From an uncultured SAR86 cluster bacterium (GTDB taxonomy: Bacteria > Pseudomonadota > Gammaproteobacteria > Magnimaribacterales > TMED112), in contig CACEYZ010000002.1 in the NCBI GenBank assembly GCA_902563885.1, positions 1-64,000 on the forward strand: DNA of 64,000 nucleotides, written 5' to 3'. Both the position numbers and the translations under genes were made by a program. The notes under the pieces were generated by a model. The model was not told the DNA's origin, did no database searches, and was given only the letters and a program-made list of their open reading frames with translations. The stretch's first letter is position 1; each line of letters opens with the position of its first letter. Of the stretch, positions 16,437-26,240 are shown one piece after another.

Positions 16437-19400
16437 CTAATATGAATAGTTAAAGCCAAAAGATAATCTCTGAGCTATTACTCCACCTTCAGCATTAGCC
16501 TCACCATAGTTATTACCTGAACCTCCATGTACAAGCTGATTTCTATGCCATACATTTGTGGCTTGCCAATCAAGAAGATTATGAACTCTTGCTCTTAGTA
16601 TTAACCCATCAAAGCCAAATTCACTCATATCAACATTCAATCCAGCATTTACCATGTACCACCCAGGTATATGATTTGGTAGATATGCACCTGTTGAGGC
16701 ATAGACATATCTATCAGGCTGCTCGCTGTAGTCCCAATCATTATCAAATTTTCCTTCTCCATAATAGAAAATGTCTAAATATGATAAGAAAGAACCATAT
16801 TGATGAGCAACTTGAGTGTAAAAGTTATTTCGAGCATTTGCACCAAATTCACCAGTATTATCGTTAATATCTGTACCAGTTGCTGAGAAAAGATCTTTTT
16901 CGTTGTAAATATGTTTCATATTTACATTGAAATCTCCATATCCATCCCCCAAGTCAGCCCCTGCCCAGCCAAAAGCAAAATTAACAAAATCTGATACTGA
17001 ATTTGAATAGCTAAGCTCTGAAATTGTTGCTTCATATTCGAATATCGCGGCATTAACCTGACCAGCAATATAAGCAATTTCGCCAGCTCCTCTTAAAAGC
17101 TGAAAATCTGGACCTCTAAAGAACTGATTACAAAATTGATTGTTAGGATAATTTGTTGAGTCATAACAAGCATTCATAATTTGTGTTGGGCTGTAAGCCA
17201 CAATTGCATCTGAAATATCAATAATAATTTTATCAACTGCAATTGAAAATTCGCCAGGTATCCAGCTAGGCTGATAAATAACACCAAAACCCTGAGCATC
17301 TGCAAGTTCGTTCTTAAGATTTACATTTCCACCGCTTAAACCTGGAACTGTTGCATTTTTTGCTAGTGATTCAAAAGCTGTAATATCAACACCTAATGAT
17401 GCAGCATCTGCCTCACAATTTGCTCTTCTAACTGTTGGATTTGGCCCTGAATCAATAAAGCTCTGGTCACATGGATCACTTACAAAAGAACCAGATTGAA
17501 CTACAGGCTGAAAAAGCTCTCCCATTGATGGGGCTCTAACAGCATTTTGTTGGTTAAGCCTTAATCTAAGGTCATCGTTGACTCTTATATTCAGACCAAT
17601 ATTGTCAGCAGAATCAACACCTGCAAGACTATTGTCTAATTCTCTGTAAGAATATTCGAGTTCAGCAGACTGTAGTAAACTGAAGCCACCAACTGATAAT
17701 TCTCCAAAGCCATTACCCAGCAAAGGAACTACTAATTCAACAAATGTATCAGTTGTTGAAAAAGCACCTGATATATCGGCTGAATATCCAGTTCTGTAAA
17801 TTTGAGCTTTTGAACCTCCATCAACTTTGTAGTCGACACTTTCTTTTCTTGATTCGAAGCCAACTAAACCGAGAACCTCTCCAGCAGGAATATCAAATAG
17901 CTTTCCTTGAATATTTGCAAATCTAACAATTTGGTTAATTTTATTATTAGAAAATATATTTGCAGTCACATAGTCTAACTGTGCTTGAGTCGGTTCATAT
18001 TCGCCGAAAGGTTGAACTGGTACACAATCGCCAGGAGAGCCTAAAAGCAGTGCATTATCAATTGCTACATTTCCTAGAATTGGACCCATAAAGGTATTTG
18101 TGTAATTTTCAACATAATTAAATTTACAATCGATGAGTCCTGTTTCTGGATTAATCCCTACGTCAACTGCTGCGAAGAATCTTCCATCGATATAATCGAC
18201 CTCTGTAGCAAGCGTTTCTGATCTACCAAAAGAGTACCCAGCAACCCAGTCATAAGAATTACCAAAAAAATCTAATGCACCTTCAAAAGAGAAATTATAA
18301 CTATCAGTTGAAGCATCGTTTGTTGGTCTTGGAACCCAACTTATTGGAGCCCATTGTAAATACATACCCTCTACAGCATCACCATCTACTGTCAAAGTAG
18401 AGATTAGATCTCTTGCTTGTTGTGAGAAATACGGGTAATCAAGAGGTAAAAATAGTGGCTGTGCTGTCCCCCCAAATAAACCTGTTTGATATTGTGGTTG
18501 TGTAACAGTTGGAAATGTTTCATATGCTGATGAATATATTTCAGCCTTAAAAACGGCGAAATCTAAATCGTAATTAAAGAATGATGAAACATTATATCTG
18601 TCGTAAGCATTTGAGAAAGAACCATATCTGTCAAGATATAATCCGTCACCACCAACAGACCAAATAGCATTACCTGTTACACCTCCTCTTACGCCCGGAG
18701 TTAAGTTTCCACTATTATCAAACTGGTAAGCCAATCCATCGTCACAAAGACCTGCGCCTCTATTAGCTAAAACAGTTCTTCCACAAGATGCAAAACCCAT
18801 TGCACTTAAACCATAAAGTCTGTATGACTCATAAAATCCACTTTGACCTGAATATGCTGCATCAGCGAGAGTTGTTCTATATAAATAGTCCTCTCTGTAA
18901 GGCAACATTGTCTCATCAATTCTTGGAGTTTTTGTCATCTCCATAGAAAGAACAAAGTTTCCTTTCCCGTCAAAGGAATTGAAACCCATAAGACCTCTAA
19001 ATGCTTCCTCACCGCCTTCAAAATCAGCAAGAATTGAATTGTAGTCATAAGAAAACTCAAATCCCTCATAGTCATCTTTAAGAATATAGTTAATAACACC
19101 TGCAACAGCGTCAGCTCCATATACGGCAGCACCACCAATCGACTTCACCTCGATTCTATCGATAAGTGCATTAGGTATGTTGTTAGTATCAACCGCAGCA
19201 CCTAATGAACCAGCTGCAGAGTTACCTGCAACAAACCTCTTACCATTGACAAGGGTTAATGTTCTCTGTGCGCCTAATCCAAAACTATCACCGATGTTTT
19301 GACCTATATCCTCAGAACCATCATAGGCACTATCTCCATAGTTACTGGCACCAACTGCCATAAAAGGCAATGCAAATAGCGCTTCTGCAGCTTTTGTATA

Positions 19401-19604
19401 ACCTCTTGCCTGGATTTCTTCTGAACTTATAACAGTAACAGGAGCATTGGTCTCAAAATTAGATCTTTTAATACGAGAACCTGTTACGACAACTTCTTCT
19501 GCTTCTTCAGCCAACTCCTCGTTGGATTCCTCTTGCGCAGTAAGCGAAAAAGAAAGAAGCAACGTTAACAATAAAAATAGCCCAAAGGCTTCCCTCTTCA
19601 TCAT
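16437..19604 (-). CDS. TonB-dependent receptor 1
   Basis: Outer-membrane active-import receptor, ~1055 aa. Signal peptide (MMKREAFGLFLLLTLLLSFSLTAQ), acidic linker, TonB-box-like EEVVVTGSRI, plug domain (VTVISSEEI, ALFALPFM, TLTLVNGKRFV, IDRIEVKSIGGAAVYGADAVAGVINYILK), then a long beta-barrel ending FGFNYSY with a terminal aromatic. The start at 19604 is chosen because GAGGA lies 6 nt before it; an ATG at 19616 is also in frame. The neighbouring S9 peptidase suggests an oligopeptide ligand, but this is inferred. Confidence 0.92.
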   Translation of the reverse strand: MMKREAFGLFLLLTLLLSFSLTAQEESNEELAEEAEEVVVTGSRIKRSNFETNAPVTVISSEEIQARGYTKAAEALFALPFMAVGASNYGDSAYDGSEDIGQNIGDSFGLGAQRTLTLVNGKRFVAGNSAAGSLGAAVDTNNIPNALIDRIEVKSIGGAAVYGADAVAGVINYILKDDYEGFEFSYDYNSILADFEGGEEAFRGLMGFNSFDGKGNFVLSMEMTKTPRIDETMLPYREDYLYRTTLADAAYSGQSGFYESYRLYGLSAMGFASCGRTVLANRGAGLCDDGLAYQFDNSGNLTPGVRGGVTGNAIWSVGGDGLYLDRYGSFSNAYDRYNVSSFFNYDLDFAVFKAEIYSSAYETFPTVTQPQYQTGLFGGTAQPLFLPLDYPYFSQQARDLISTLTVDGDAVEGMYLQWAPISWVPRPTNDASTDSYNFSFEGALDFFGNSYDWVAGYSFGRSETLATEVDYIDGRFFAAVDVGINPETGLIDCKFNYVENYTNTFMGPILGNVAIDNALLLGSPGDCVPVQPFGEYEPTQAQLDYVTANIFSNNKINQIVRFANIQGKLFDIPAGEVLGLVGFESRKESVDYKVDGGSKAQIYRTGYSADISGAFSTTDTFVELVVPLLGNGFGELSVGGFSLLQSAELEYSYRELDNSLAGVDSADNIGLNIRVNDDLRLRLNQQNAVRAPSMGELFQPVVQSGSFVSDPCDQSFIDSGPNPTVRRANCEADAASLGVDITAFESLAKNATVPGLSGGNVNLKNELADAQGFGVIYQPSWIPGEFSIAVDKIIIDISDAIVAYSPTQIMNACYDSTNYPNNQFCNQFFRGPDFQLLRGAGEIAYIAGQVNAAIFEYEATISELSYSNSVSDFVNFAFGWAGADLGDGYGDFNVNMKHIYNEKDLFSATGTDINDNTGEFGANARNNFYTQVAHQYGSFLSYLDIFYYGEGKFDNDWDYSEQPDRYVYASTGAYLPNHIPGWYMVNAGLNVDMSEFGFDGLILRARVHNLLDWQATNVWHRNQLVHGGSGNNYGEANAEGGVIAQRLSFGFNYSY

Positions 19605-19702
19605 GTCATTCCTCATTTTTAGTAGTTAATATATCGATACTGTCACAATTTTTAAATTTGCACAACAGATTTTAAAAACTAAGATAAGCTTTTATTTAAG
19701 CA

Positions 19703-20575
19703 CTATGTAGCAACTTTTTTTTCTTTTTGGTTTCTGTTTGCAAAAAATACACCAATAAAAATCAATAATGAACCTATGAATGTGTTAATTAAAAATTCCT
19801 CATCTAAAAATATGATTCCCAGTGAAATGCTAGATATTGGTACAAGATATGTTACAAATGAGGCATTTATAGGTCCAATTCTTTTGATTAGTTTAATGAA
19901 TAATACATACGCCAACGCAGTATTTATTACCCCAAGAGCAATTAGGTAAAACCATGATTCTACCGAAAGTTTTGCGTAATTTGGGAAATAATAAAAAAGG
20001 AATGGCGAAAGAATAATAGCTCCGATAATGATTGAGCCCATGCCTATGTAGGTATTATTTAATTTATTTGGTGTTCTTGCTAGATAGACTCCCGCAACTG
20101 AATATGATAAAGAGGCTACGACACATAATATAGATGAGAACAAATCAAAATTACTGCCAGGACCAACTAAAACATAAAGTCCAACAAAACCAATAAGAAC
20201 ACCTATAAGTTTTGAAATTGAAAATTCATTTTTGAATAAAGAAAAAAGAATTAATGCAGTAAGGATTGGGACAGTTGCTTGAAGCACCGATAGAGATCCT
20301 GCTCCAAGCTGCAATGATGCATAAGCAAATAAAGTAAATGGTAGCGCAGTATTTAAAATTCCTATCAAAAGAAAGGAAAGGCTATGATCTTTAAATGAGT
20401 GTTTTTTTGATCTATTTAATAAAAAAGGCAGTATAAATATTGAAGCAAGTAACATCCTCATTGATACAATCTCCAATGGTTCCATCCCTTCAAGAACAAG
20501 AAGCCTGATGAATAAAAAGGAGCCACCCCATAAGAAGGAGACTATAAGTAATATTAAAAAATCTTTTGGGTTCAT
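19703..20575 (-). CDS. EamA-family (DMT) transporter
   Basis: Inner-membrane metabolite exporter of the drug/metabolite transporter superfamily. Ten hydrophobic helices form two EamA repeats; FLWGGSFLFIRLLV and ASLQLGAGSLSVLQATVPILTAL are in the first, and YLVPISSISLGIIFLDE in the second is the typical repeat end. The substrate cannot be told. It lies upstream of TBDR 1 on the same strand with a ~100-bp gap and is divergent from the amidase. Confidence 0.88.
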   Translation of the reverse strand: MNPKDFLILLIVSFLWGGSFLFIRLLVLEGMEPLEIVSMRMLLASIFILPFLLNRSKKHSFKDHSLSFLLIGILNTALPFTLFAYASLQLGAGSLSVLQATVPILTALILFSLFKNEFSISKLIGVLIGFVGLYVLVGPGSNFDLFSSILCVVASLSYSVAGVYLARTPNKLNNTYIGMGSIIIGAIILSPFLFYYFPNYAKLSVESWFYLIALGVINTALAYVLFIKLIKRIGPINASFVTYLVPISSISLGIIFLDEEFLINTFIGSLLIFIGVFFANRNQKEKKVAT

Positions 20576-20649
20576 TTATTAAATTCGTAGTGTATATTTA
20601 AAGGATAGTCCTTTATATGAGAACTTAATTTTAGGGATGTTTTAGAAGA

Positions 20650-22140
20650 ATGAAAGTATATCTTATTTATTTACTGTCTTTTTTTATGATTGCAGAAGCA
20701 AACTTTCGTCATAATGATATTAATAGCTTTCTAAATGAGCTCGAAGAGGCTCAAGATAAAGAAAAATTTTTTAAGGAATATGTAAAGTCAGTCAGACTGA
20801 ACGATCAGAAAGTTAATTCTGTTATTTCTTTATATTCAAACCAAGAAATTCTAAAAGAATATTATGCTGGTGTAGAAAAAGAATTTCATGGAGTGCCAAT
20901 TCTTTTAAAAGACAACATAGACTCAATAGGCATAGCTAATACGGCAGGCTCTTTAGCATTTAAAAATAACCTGCCTAAAAATGACGCTCCATTAGTAAGT
21001 AAACTAAGGGAGTCAGGCTTCATAATTCTTGGTAAAGCAAATCTTTCTGAGTGGGCAAACTTTCGAGGCAATCCTTCAACTAGTGGCTGGACCAGTATTA
21101 ATGGCCAAACCAATAATCCATTTAACTTAAAATACAATCCCTGTGGTTCGAGTTCAGGCAGTGCGGCAGCTATTGCCCAAGGTTTAGTTCCTGTTTCAAT
21201 AGGAACAGAGACCAATGGGTCAATCACCTGCCCAGCTTCAGTAAACGGAGTTGTCGGCATCAAACCAACGGTTGGATTAGTAAGTAGAACGGGTGTAATT
21301 CCAATTTCAGAAACTCAAGATACTGCTGGGCCTATGGCCAAAAATGTTATGGATGCTGCTAAAGTTTTGAAAGCTATAGCTGGTAAAGATCCGCTAGATT
21401 CTTATACCGCAAAGATTCCGCAAGATTACGATTATGAGAAATTAACTGACTTAGACCCTAACTATTTAATTGGCAAGAGAGTTGGCATTTTAAATTCCTC
21501 AGAGTCATCAGAGATTGAAAAGGGATTAATTAAAAAAGTTAAAAAAGTACTTGAGGCAAAAGGTGCTGTAATTGTTGACATTGAATTTAATATCTCGAGT
21601 GACTACAAAGCTGCAAAAGAATTTTATGTCTTACTCTATGAATTTAATGTTGGTATGAAGAATTATCTGAAAGGGAGAGACCTGCCTTATGAAACTCTCG
21701 AAGATATTGTTGAATTTAATAAAGCAAATGCTGATACAGTGCTCAAACATTTTGGACAAGAGATATTTTTAGAGAGTCTTAAAGCTACAGACACTGAAAG
21801 ATATTTAAAAGAACGTGAAGATATTGGCAAACTTGCAAAAGCCCAGATTGATAGCGTTTTAGAAGAAAATAACCTTGATGTAATAATTGGGCTAACCAGA
21901 AATCCTGGCTGGCTAACAGATTTAGAAAATGGTGATTCAAGAGGAGATGGCGGCATCTCTTGGGCTAATGGTGGTCTCTCAGCTGTTGCTGGTTACCCGC
22001 ACATTACAATTCCATTAGATTTCATAAATAATTTACCTGTTGGTGTTTCATTTTTAGGGACTGCTTGGGATGAAGCAAATTTAATTAATGCTGCTTATTC
22101 TTTTGAACAAGAAAATAAATTTTTTCCAATACCTAAATAA
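20650..22140 (+). CDS. Amidase-signature family hydrolase, exported
   Basis: Amidase with a Ser-cisSer-Lys triad. Signal peptide (MKVYLIYLLSFFMIAEA), catalytic Lys in HGVPILLKDNID, ANLSEWANFRG, cis-Ser in CGSSSGSAAAIA, nucleophile in GTETNGSITCPAS, then GIKPTVGLVSRTGVIPISETQDTAGPMA. The C-terminal part has the amidase ending AGYPHITIPL. At 496 aa it is complete. Being exported, it is more likely a peptide or aryl amidase that scavenges amides than the cytoplasmic GatA. A weak AGAAG precedes the ATG. Confidence 0.9.
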   Translation: MKVYLIYLLSFFMIAEANFRHNDINSFLNELEEAQDKEKFFKEYVKSVRLNDQKVNSVISLYSNQEILKEYYAGVEKEFHGVPILLKDNIDSIGIANTAGSLAFKNNLPKNDAPLVSKLRESGFIILGKANLSEWANFRGNPSTSGWTSINGQTNNPFNLKYNPCGSSSGSAAAIAQGLVPVSIGTETNGSITCPASVNGVVGIKPTVGLVSRTGVIPISETQDTAGPMAKNVMDAAKVLKAIAGKDPLDSYTAKIPQDYDYEKLTDLDPNYLIGKRVGILNSSESSEIEKGLIKKVKKVLEAKGAVIVDIEFNISSDYKAAKEFYVLLYEFNVGMKNYLKGRDLPYETLEDIVEFNKANADTVLKHFGQEIFLESLKATDTERYLKEREDIGKLAKAQIDSVLEENNLDVIIGLTRNPGWLTDLENGDSRGDGGISWANGGLSAVAGYPHITIPLDFINNLPVGVSFLGTAWDEANLINAAYSFEQENKFFPIPK

Positions 22141-22168
22141 TCCTTTATATTATGATTTTAGGAGAATT

Positions 22169-22519
22169 ATGAGCAACTCAGAAAGTGTTAATAAAGTAGT
22201 CGAAAAATACGTTGAATCAATGAAAGAATCTAGTGCAGATAAAGTTAGAGAGGCTTTCCATCCAAATGCGAAAGTTGTAGGTCATCTTCATGGTGATTTT
22301 TTAGAGATGAGTACTCAGGATTTTGCAGAATTTGTCGCAGCACAAGAACCTGCTGAAGTTGAATATGAGATCCTCTCAACTGTTGTTGAGGGTACAACTG
22401 CTGCAGTCAAAATTAGAGATAAGTATTTGGGCATTACTTTTCTTGATACCTTATCACTAATAAAGATTGATGATCAGTGGAGCATATACAACAAACTATT
22501 CAACGTTGAAGCAGAATAA
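22169..22519 (+). CDS. NTF2/SnoaL-like small protein (lumazine-binding-like family)
   Basis: A 116-aa single-domain cone-fold protein. VEKYVESMKESSADKVREAFHPNAKVVGHLHG and DTLSLIKIDDQWSIYNKLF match the pattern of putative lumazine-binding / NTF2-like proteins. The ATG at 22169 follows a good SD (AGGAG at 22160-22164); the longer frame from 22088 lies inside the amidase gene. The function is not known. It follows the amidase by 28 bp and precedes tRNA-Ser on the other strand. Confidence 0.75.
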   Translation: MSNSESVNKVVEKYVESMKESSADKVREAFHPNAKVVGHLHGDFLEMSTQDFAEFVAAQEPAEVEYEILSTVVEGTTAAVKIRDKYLGITFLDTLSLIKIDDQWSIYNKLFNVEAE

Positions 22520-22530
22520 ATCTTAAATAC

Positions 22531-22621
22531 TGGCGGAGAGAGAGGGATTCGAACCCTCGGAACGCTATAAACGCTCACTACCTTTCCAAGATAGCGCAAT
22601 CGACCACTCTGCCATCTCTCC
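22531..22621 (-). tRNA. tRNA-Ser (anticodon GGA)
   Basis: A 91-nt class II tRNA on the minus strand. Acceptor GGAGAGA/TCTCTCC, anticodon loop TTGGAAA giving GGA, a long variable arm (GTGAGCGTTTATAGCGTTC region), T-loop TTCGAAT and an encoded CCA. It lies 17 bp downstream of queF on the same strand and may be cotranscribed with that operon. Confidence 0.93.
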
Positions 22622-22638
22622 GGAATTTTTGAATTATA

Positions 22639-23379
22639 TCAAACAGAGTAACGTCTAGGGATAATTGCAATACCTCCCCTTCTTTCAAAGTATCCTTCAA
22701 TACTTTTGATAAGATATTTTTTTCTTTTTAATTCAAAGAACATCTCTTCAACGCATCTTTCATGGAAACCATTTTTTTCAAAAAAACTGCCAAGATACTC
22801 TGATATATCTTTTTTATTCTGTGCATTTAAATCAGCAACTAAGTAGATATCTGCAATATCTGGCTGATTGGTAACGGGACATAAAGATCTAAATGCCTTG
22901 AACACATAAGTCTTAAAGTTTTTCCTTTTAGTAGCTGTATATGAAGACTCTTTAAGTGGTTTTACTTTGGGTGAAATTTTGATTTCACATTCGGTAGCAT
23001 CTTGTTTTGTATAAATTTTACCAATCTTAATTTTTGATTTAGTCACTGCTTCGATATGACGTTTAATTACGTTTTTAACTTCCGAAATATTCTTAAATTT
23101 CTTATGAACTAAAGAACCAAGAAATAATTTCATAGATTTTGATTCAACAGTATTTTTAGATGTGCAATTTAGGCTTATTGATAATTCGTTATGGTGAGAA
23201 TTATTATTTTTATCTATCCACAGTAGCTCATAAATATTCCAAACATCAGCACCCTTAATCGTACTGATATCTATCTTTTCAAAAACTCCTTTACGTTGTT
23301 CTGTTCTTGAAATCGGAAATAATACTTTGGGATCGAATTTTTTGGGAGCTGTTACCTTTCTACCAAGGGGTCCTTTCAT
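22639..23379 (-). CDS. queF: NADPH-dependent 7-cyano-7-deazaguanine reductase QueF (type II)
   Basis: Reduces preQ0 to preQ1 in queuosine synthesis. The two-half type II layout is visible: the N-terminal half holds NELSISLNCTSKNTVESKSMKLFLGSL (the QueF substrate motif ESKS), and the C-terminal half holds the active-site Cys in FRSLCPVTNQPD and the FHERCVEEMFFEL motif, ending RRGGIAIIPRR. At 246 aa it is shorter than E. coli QueF (282 aa). Its ATG overlaps the yadH stop by one base, so it is the last protein gene of the operon. No other que gene is in the window. Confidence 0.93.
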   Translation of the reverse strand: MKGPLGRKVTAPKKFDPKVLFPISRTEQRKGVFEKIDISTIKGADVWNIYELLWIDKNNNSHHNELSISLNCTSKNTVESKSMKLFLGSLVHKKFKNISEVKNVIKRHIEAVTKSKIKIGKIYTKQDATECEIKISPKVKPLKESSYTATKRKNFKTYVFKAFRSLCPVTNQPDIADIYLVADLNAQNKKDISEYLGSFFEKNGFHERCVEEMFFELKRKKYLIKSIEGYFERRGGIAIIPRRYSV

Positions 23380-24152
23380 TATTCTTTTGTTCCAACACCT
23401 TTTAGAAGCAATGAATATGCAATGATGAAGAAAAGCAGTGTGAAGAAGACAATGAGTATAAAACCTTGCATAGGGTCAATTTCAGAGCTACCTAGCATAG
23501 CGAATCTAAAGAAATTAACTATGTATAGGATAGGATTTAGTTTTGAGATAAATTGCCATTCGCTTGATAAAATTTCAATTGAATAAAATATTCCCCCCAA
23601 ATATATTAGAGGTGTAAGTATAAAAGTTGGGACAATGCTTATATCATCGAAGTTTTTAGCAAATATTCCATTTATTAGCCCCAAGACGGAAAATAACAGA
23701 GAAGTTAAGAAAACAGAGAAAATTGTTAGCAAGATATTATCGACTGTTATTTCTACGAAAAAAATACTCACGAAAATTACAACAACTCCTACTAAGAAAC
23801 CTCTCACTATTCCTCCAGAAATAAATCCAAGCAATACTGCCCAGTTAGGCATTGGAGAAATAATTATCTCTTCTAGAGCTTTTTGAAATTTGGCACCATA
23901 AAAACCTGAGGCAACATTTCCATATGCATTTGTAATGACAGAAAGCATAATTAGCCCTGGCACCATGAATTCAATATAAGAAAGTCCCTCATATCCAGGC
24001 ATCTCCCCTATTCGCCTTCCAATTAATTGTCCAAATATTAAAAAATATAAGGCAGTAGTAATAGCCGGAGGGACAATGGTTTGTATCCAAATCCTAAAAA
24101 TTCTTCTAATTTGATAATTAGAAAGTGTTAAAAGAGCAATTAATTTAATCAT
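23379..24152 (-). CDS. yadH: ABC-2 type permease YadH
   Basis: Six-helix membrane subunit of an ABC exporter. It matches E. coli YadH over its whole length: RIFRIWIQTIVPPAITTALYF, FGQLIGRRIG, FMVPGLIMLSVITNAYGNVASGF, GAKFQKALEEI, LNGIFAKNFDDISIVPTFILTPLIYLGGIFYS and LNPILYIVNFFR. It overlaps the yadG gene by 8 bp. The substrate of YadGH is not established. Confidence 0.92.
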   Translation of the reverse strand: MIKLIALLTLSNYQIRRIFRIWIQTIVPPAITTALYFLIFGQLIGRRIGEMPGYEGLSYIEFMVPGLIMLSVITNAYGNVASGFYGAKFQKALEEIIISPMPNWAVLLGFISGGIVRGFLVGVVVIFVSIFFVEITVDNILLTIFSVFLTSLLFSVLGLINGIFAKNFDDISIVPTFILTPLIYLGGIFYSIEILSSEWQFISKLNPILYIVNFFRFAMLGSSEIDPMQGFILIVFFTLLFFIIAYSLLLKGVGTKE

Positions 24153-25059
24153 TTTTTGAAGTTAGCCTTACGAATAATTCTTCTAATCTATTAGTTTGGT
24201 TTTTAATATTAGTGATTTTTATTTTACTAATTTCTTCTTCAACAAAAAGATCATTAAGAGTTTTACCATCAGGAATTTTTACAGTAAATTTATTTTTGTC
24301 TTCCCATTTACAATAGAAATTTTCAAGTTTAAAAGATTGATCAATATTATTAGATGTCTCAATTACATAAAATTGATCCTCTAATTTTGAGAGAAGTTTA
24401 TTCATTGAAGTATTTTCAATGATTTCACCGTTATCTATAATTGCAATATTTTTACAAAGACTTTCTGCTTCTTCTAGATAATGTGTTGTAAGTATAATGG
24501 TCGTGCCATTTTTATTAATATCTTCTAAAAATTCCCATAGTATTCGTCTTAGTTCTATATCTACTCCTGCTGTTGGTTCGTCAAGTATCAAAAGTTCAGG
24601 TTCGTGAATAAGTGCTTTGATTATCATTACTCTTCTTTTTTGACCACCTGACAACATTCTTGCAATTTCGTCTTTCTTATCCCAAAGACCAAGTTTTTTA
24701 AGATATTTTTCAGCTCTTTCCTTTGCAACTTTATAGGGAACACCATAAAAGCCAGCTTGGGTGACAATAATGTCAAAAACTTTTTCAAACTGAGAAAAAT
24801 TAAACTCCTGATTTACAACGCCTAATTTTAATTTTGCAGAATTGAAATCTTCATCTACATCTATTCCACATATTTTTAAACTCCCTTCATTTTTGACAAC
24901 TAGAGATGAAATTATGCCTATAGTAGTAGACTTTCCTGCTCCGTTTGGTCCTAGGAGTGCAAAAAAATCTCCTTTGTTTACAGATAAGTCGATCCCCTTG
25001 AGTGCTACAACATTATTTTTATATGTCTTTTTAAGATTCTTTATTTCTAGAGCTTTCAT
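24145..25059 (-). CDS. yadG: ABC transporter ATPase YadG
   Basis: ATP-binding subunit partnered with YadH. Walker A GPNGAGKST, Q-loop region GVVNQEFNFSQFE, signature LSGGQKRRVMI, Walker B LLILDEPTAGVD, and H-loop TTHYLEEAESLC, in an order and spacing that closely follow E. coli YadG, including the terminal NRLEELFVRL. Its start shares a base with the stop of the upstream vwa gene. Confidence 0.92.
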   Translation of the reverse strand: MKALEIKNLKKTYKNNVVALKGIDLSVNKGDFFALLGPNGAGKSTTIGIISSLVVKNEGSLKICGIDVDEDFNSAKLKLGVVNQEFNFSQFEKVFDIIVTQAGFYGVPYKVAKERAEKYLKKLGLWDKKDEIARMLSGGQKRRVMIIKALIHEPELLILDEPTAGVDIELRRILWEFLEDINKNGTTIILTTHYLEEAESLCKNIAIIDNGEIIENTSMNKLLSKLEDQFYVIETSNNIDQSFKLENFYCKWEDKNKFTVKIPDGKTLNDLFVEEEISKIKITNIKNQTNRLEELFVRLTSKND

Positions 25060-26240
25060 TAATGCTTCTTGGATAAATAACTTACTGCATTTGATATTCC
25101 GCTTATTGTTAATGGGAACATTTTTTGATCCATCAAGTTATTAATCATTTTTATGGTAGAAGTGTAGTCCCAGTGATCTTCGTGAACAGGATTTAACCAT
25201 GCGGTTTTATAAAAATGTCCTGTTACTTTATTTATCCAACTCTCTCCTGATTCTTTATTCCAATGTTCAATACTTCCTCCAGGATTTGTCAGTTCATAAG
25301 GCGCCATGCTAGCGTCACCTACAAAAATAACTTTATGATTTTTTCCAAATTTATTAAGAATATTTTGTGTATTGATTCTGTTTTCATTTCTTCTGTAATT
25401 GTCTTTCCAAACAGATTCATAAACACAATTATGAAAGTAGTAATATTCCAGATTTTTAAACTCAGATTTAGCTGCAGAAAAAAGCTCTTCACACACTTTC
25501 ACAAATGGGTCCATTGACCCGCCAACATCAAAGAACACAATAAGATTAATGTCATTCATCTTTTCACGAATATATTCAAGCTCTAAGTAACCTGCATTTT
25601 TTGCTGTACTCTTAATAGTTGTATCTAAATCAAATTCAAAGTTTTCACTTTTCCTTGTCATTTTTCGTAACTTTCTTAGGGCAATTTTTATATTCCTTGT
25701 TCCAAGCTGAAGTGAATCATCTAAATTTTTAAAGTCCCTTGCTTCCCAAACTTTAGCTGCCATTCCTTTATTTGATTTCCCACCTACCCTGATTCCATTA
25801 GGGTGGTGTCCATCATTCCCAAAAGGAGAAGTGCCAGCAGTGCCAATCCATTTAGAACCACCATGATGATGTTTTTCTTGCTCTTCAAGTCGTTTTTTAA
25901 ATTCTTTCATAAGGTTTTCAAGACCACCTAAATCTTTTATTTTTTTCAGCTCCTCTTCAGAAAGTTCTTTTTCAAACTGCTTTCTAAGCCAATCATCTGG
26001 AATCAGCATTTTAAAAATATCATCCAGGTTCTCCACACCTTTAAAAAAGATATCGAAAGCTCTATCAAACTTATCAAAATATTTTTCATCTTTAACCAAT
26101 ATTGTTCGTGAAAGGTAATAAAAATCATCCCAGTTAGCAAAAGCCAGGTTTTTGTCCAATGCTTTCAGAAGATCTAAAAATTCTTTTAAGGTAGCAGGAA
26201 CACCATAATTTCTTACTGTGCTGAAAAGGTTAATCAGCAT
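25059..26240 (-). CDS. CoxE-like von Willebrand A domain protein
   Basis: A ~393-aa VWA-domain partner of MoxR-type AAA+ ATPases. The C-terminal VWA domain has the metal-site motif FFDVGGSMDPF (residues ~232-242, with Gly where DxSxS has its first Ser), and later FVGDASMAPYEL. The middle part holds a KHHHGGSKWIGTAGTSPFG segment typical of this family. Together with the upstream ATPase it forms a pair thought to insert metals or remodel target proteins. The client here is unknown; no CO dehydrogenase or methanol dehydrogenase genes are near. Confidence 0.85.
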   Translation of the reverse strand: MLINLFSTVRNYGVPATLKEFLDLLKALDKNLAFANWDDFYYLSRTILVKDEKYFDKFDRAFDIFFKGVENLDDIFKMLIPDDWLRKQFEKELSEEELKKIKDLGGLENLMKEFKKRLEEQEKHHHGGSKWIGTAGTSPFGNDGHHPNGIRVGGKSNKGMAAKVWEARDFKNLDDSLQLGTRNIKIALRKLRKMTRKSENFEFDLDTTIKSTAKNAGYLELEYIREKMNDINLIVFFDVGGSMDPFVKVCEELFSAAKSEFKNLEYYYFHNCVYESVWKDNYRRNENRINTQNILNKFGKNHKVIFVGDASMAPYELTNPGGSIEHWNKESGESWINKVTGHFYKTAWLNPVHEDHWDYTSTIKMINNLMDQKMFPLTISGISNAVSYLSKKH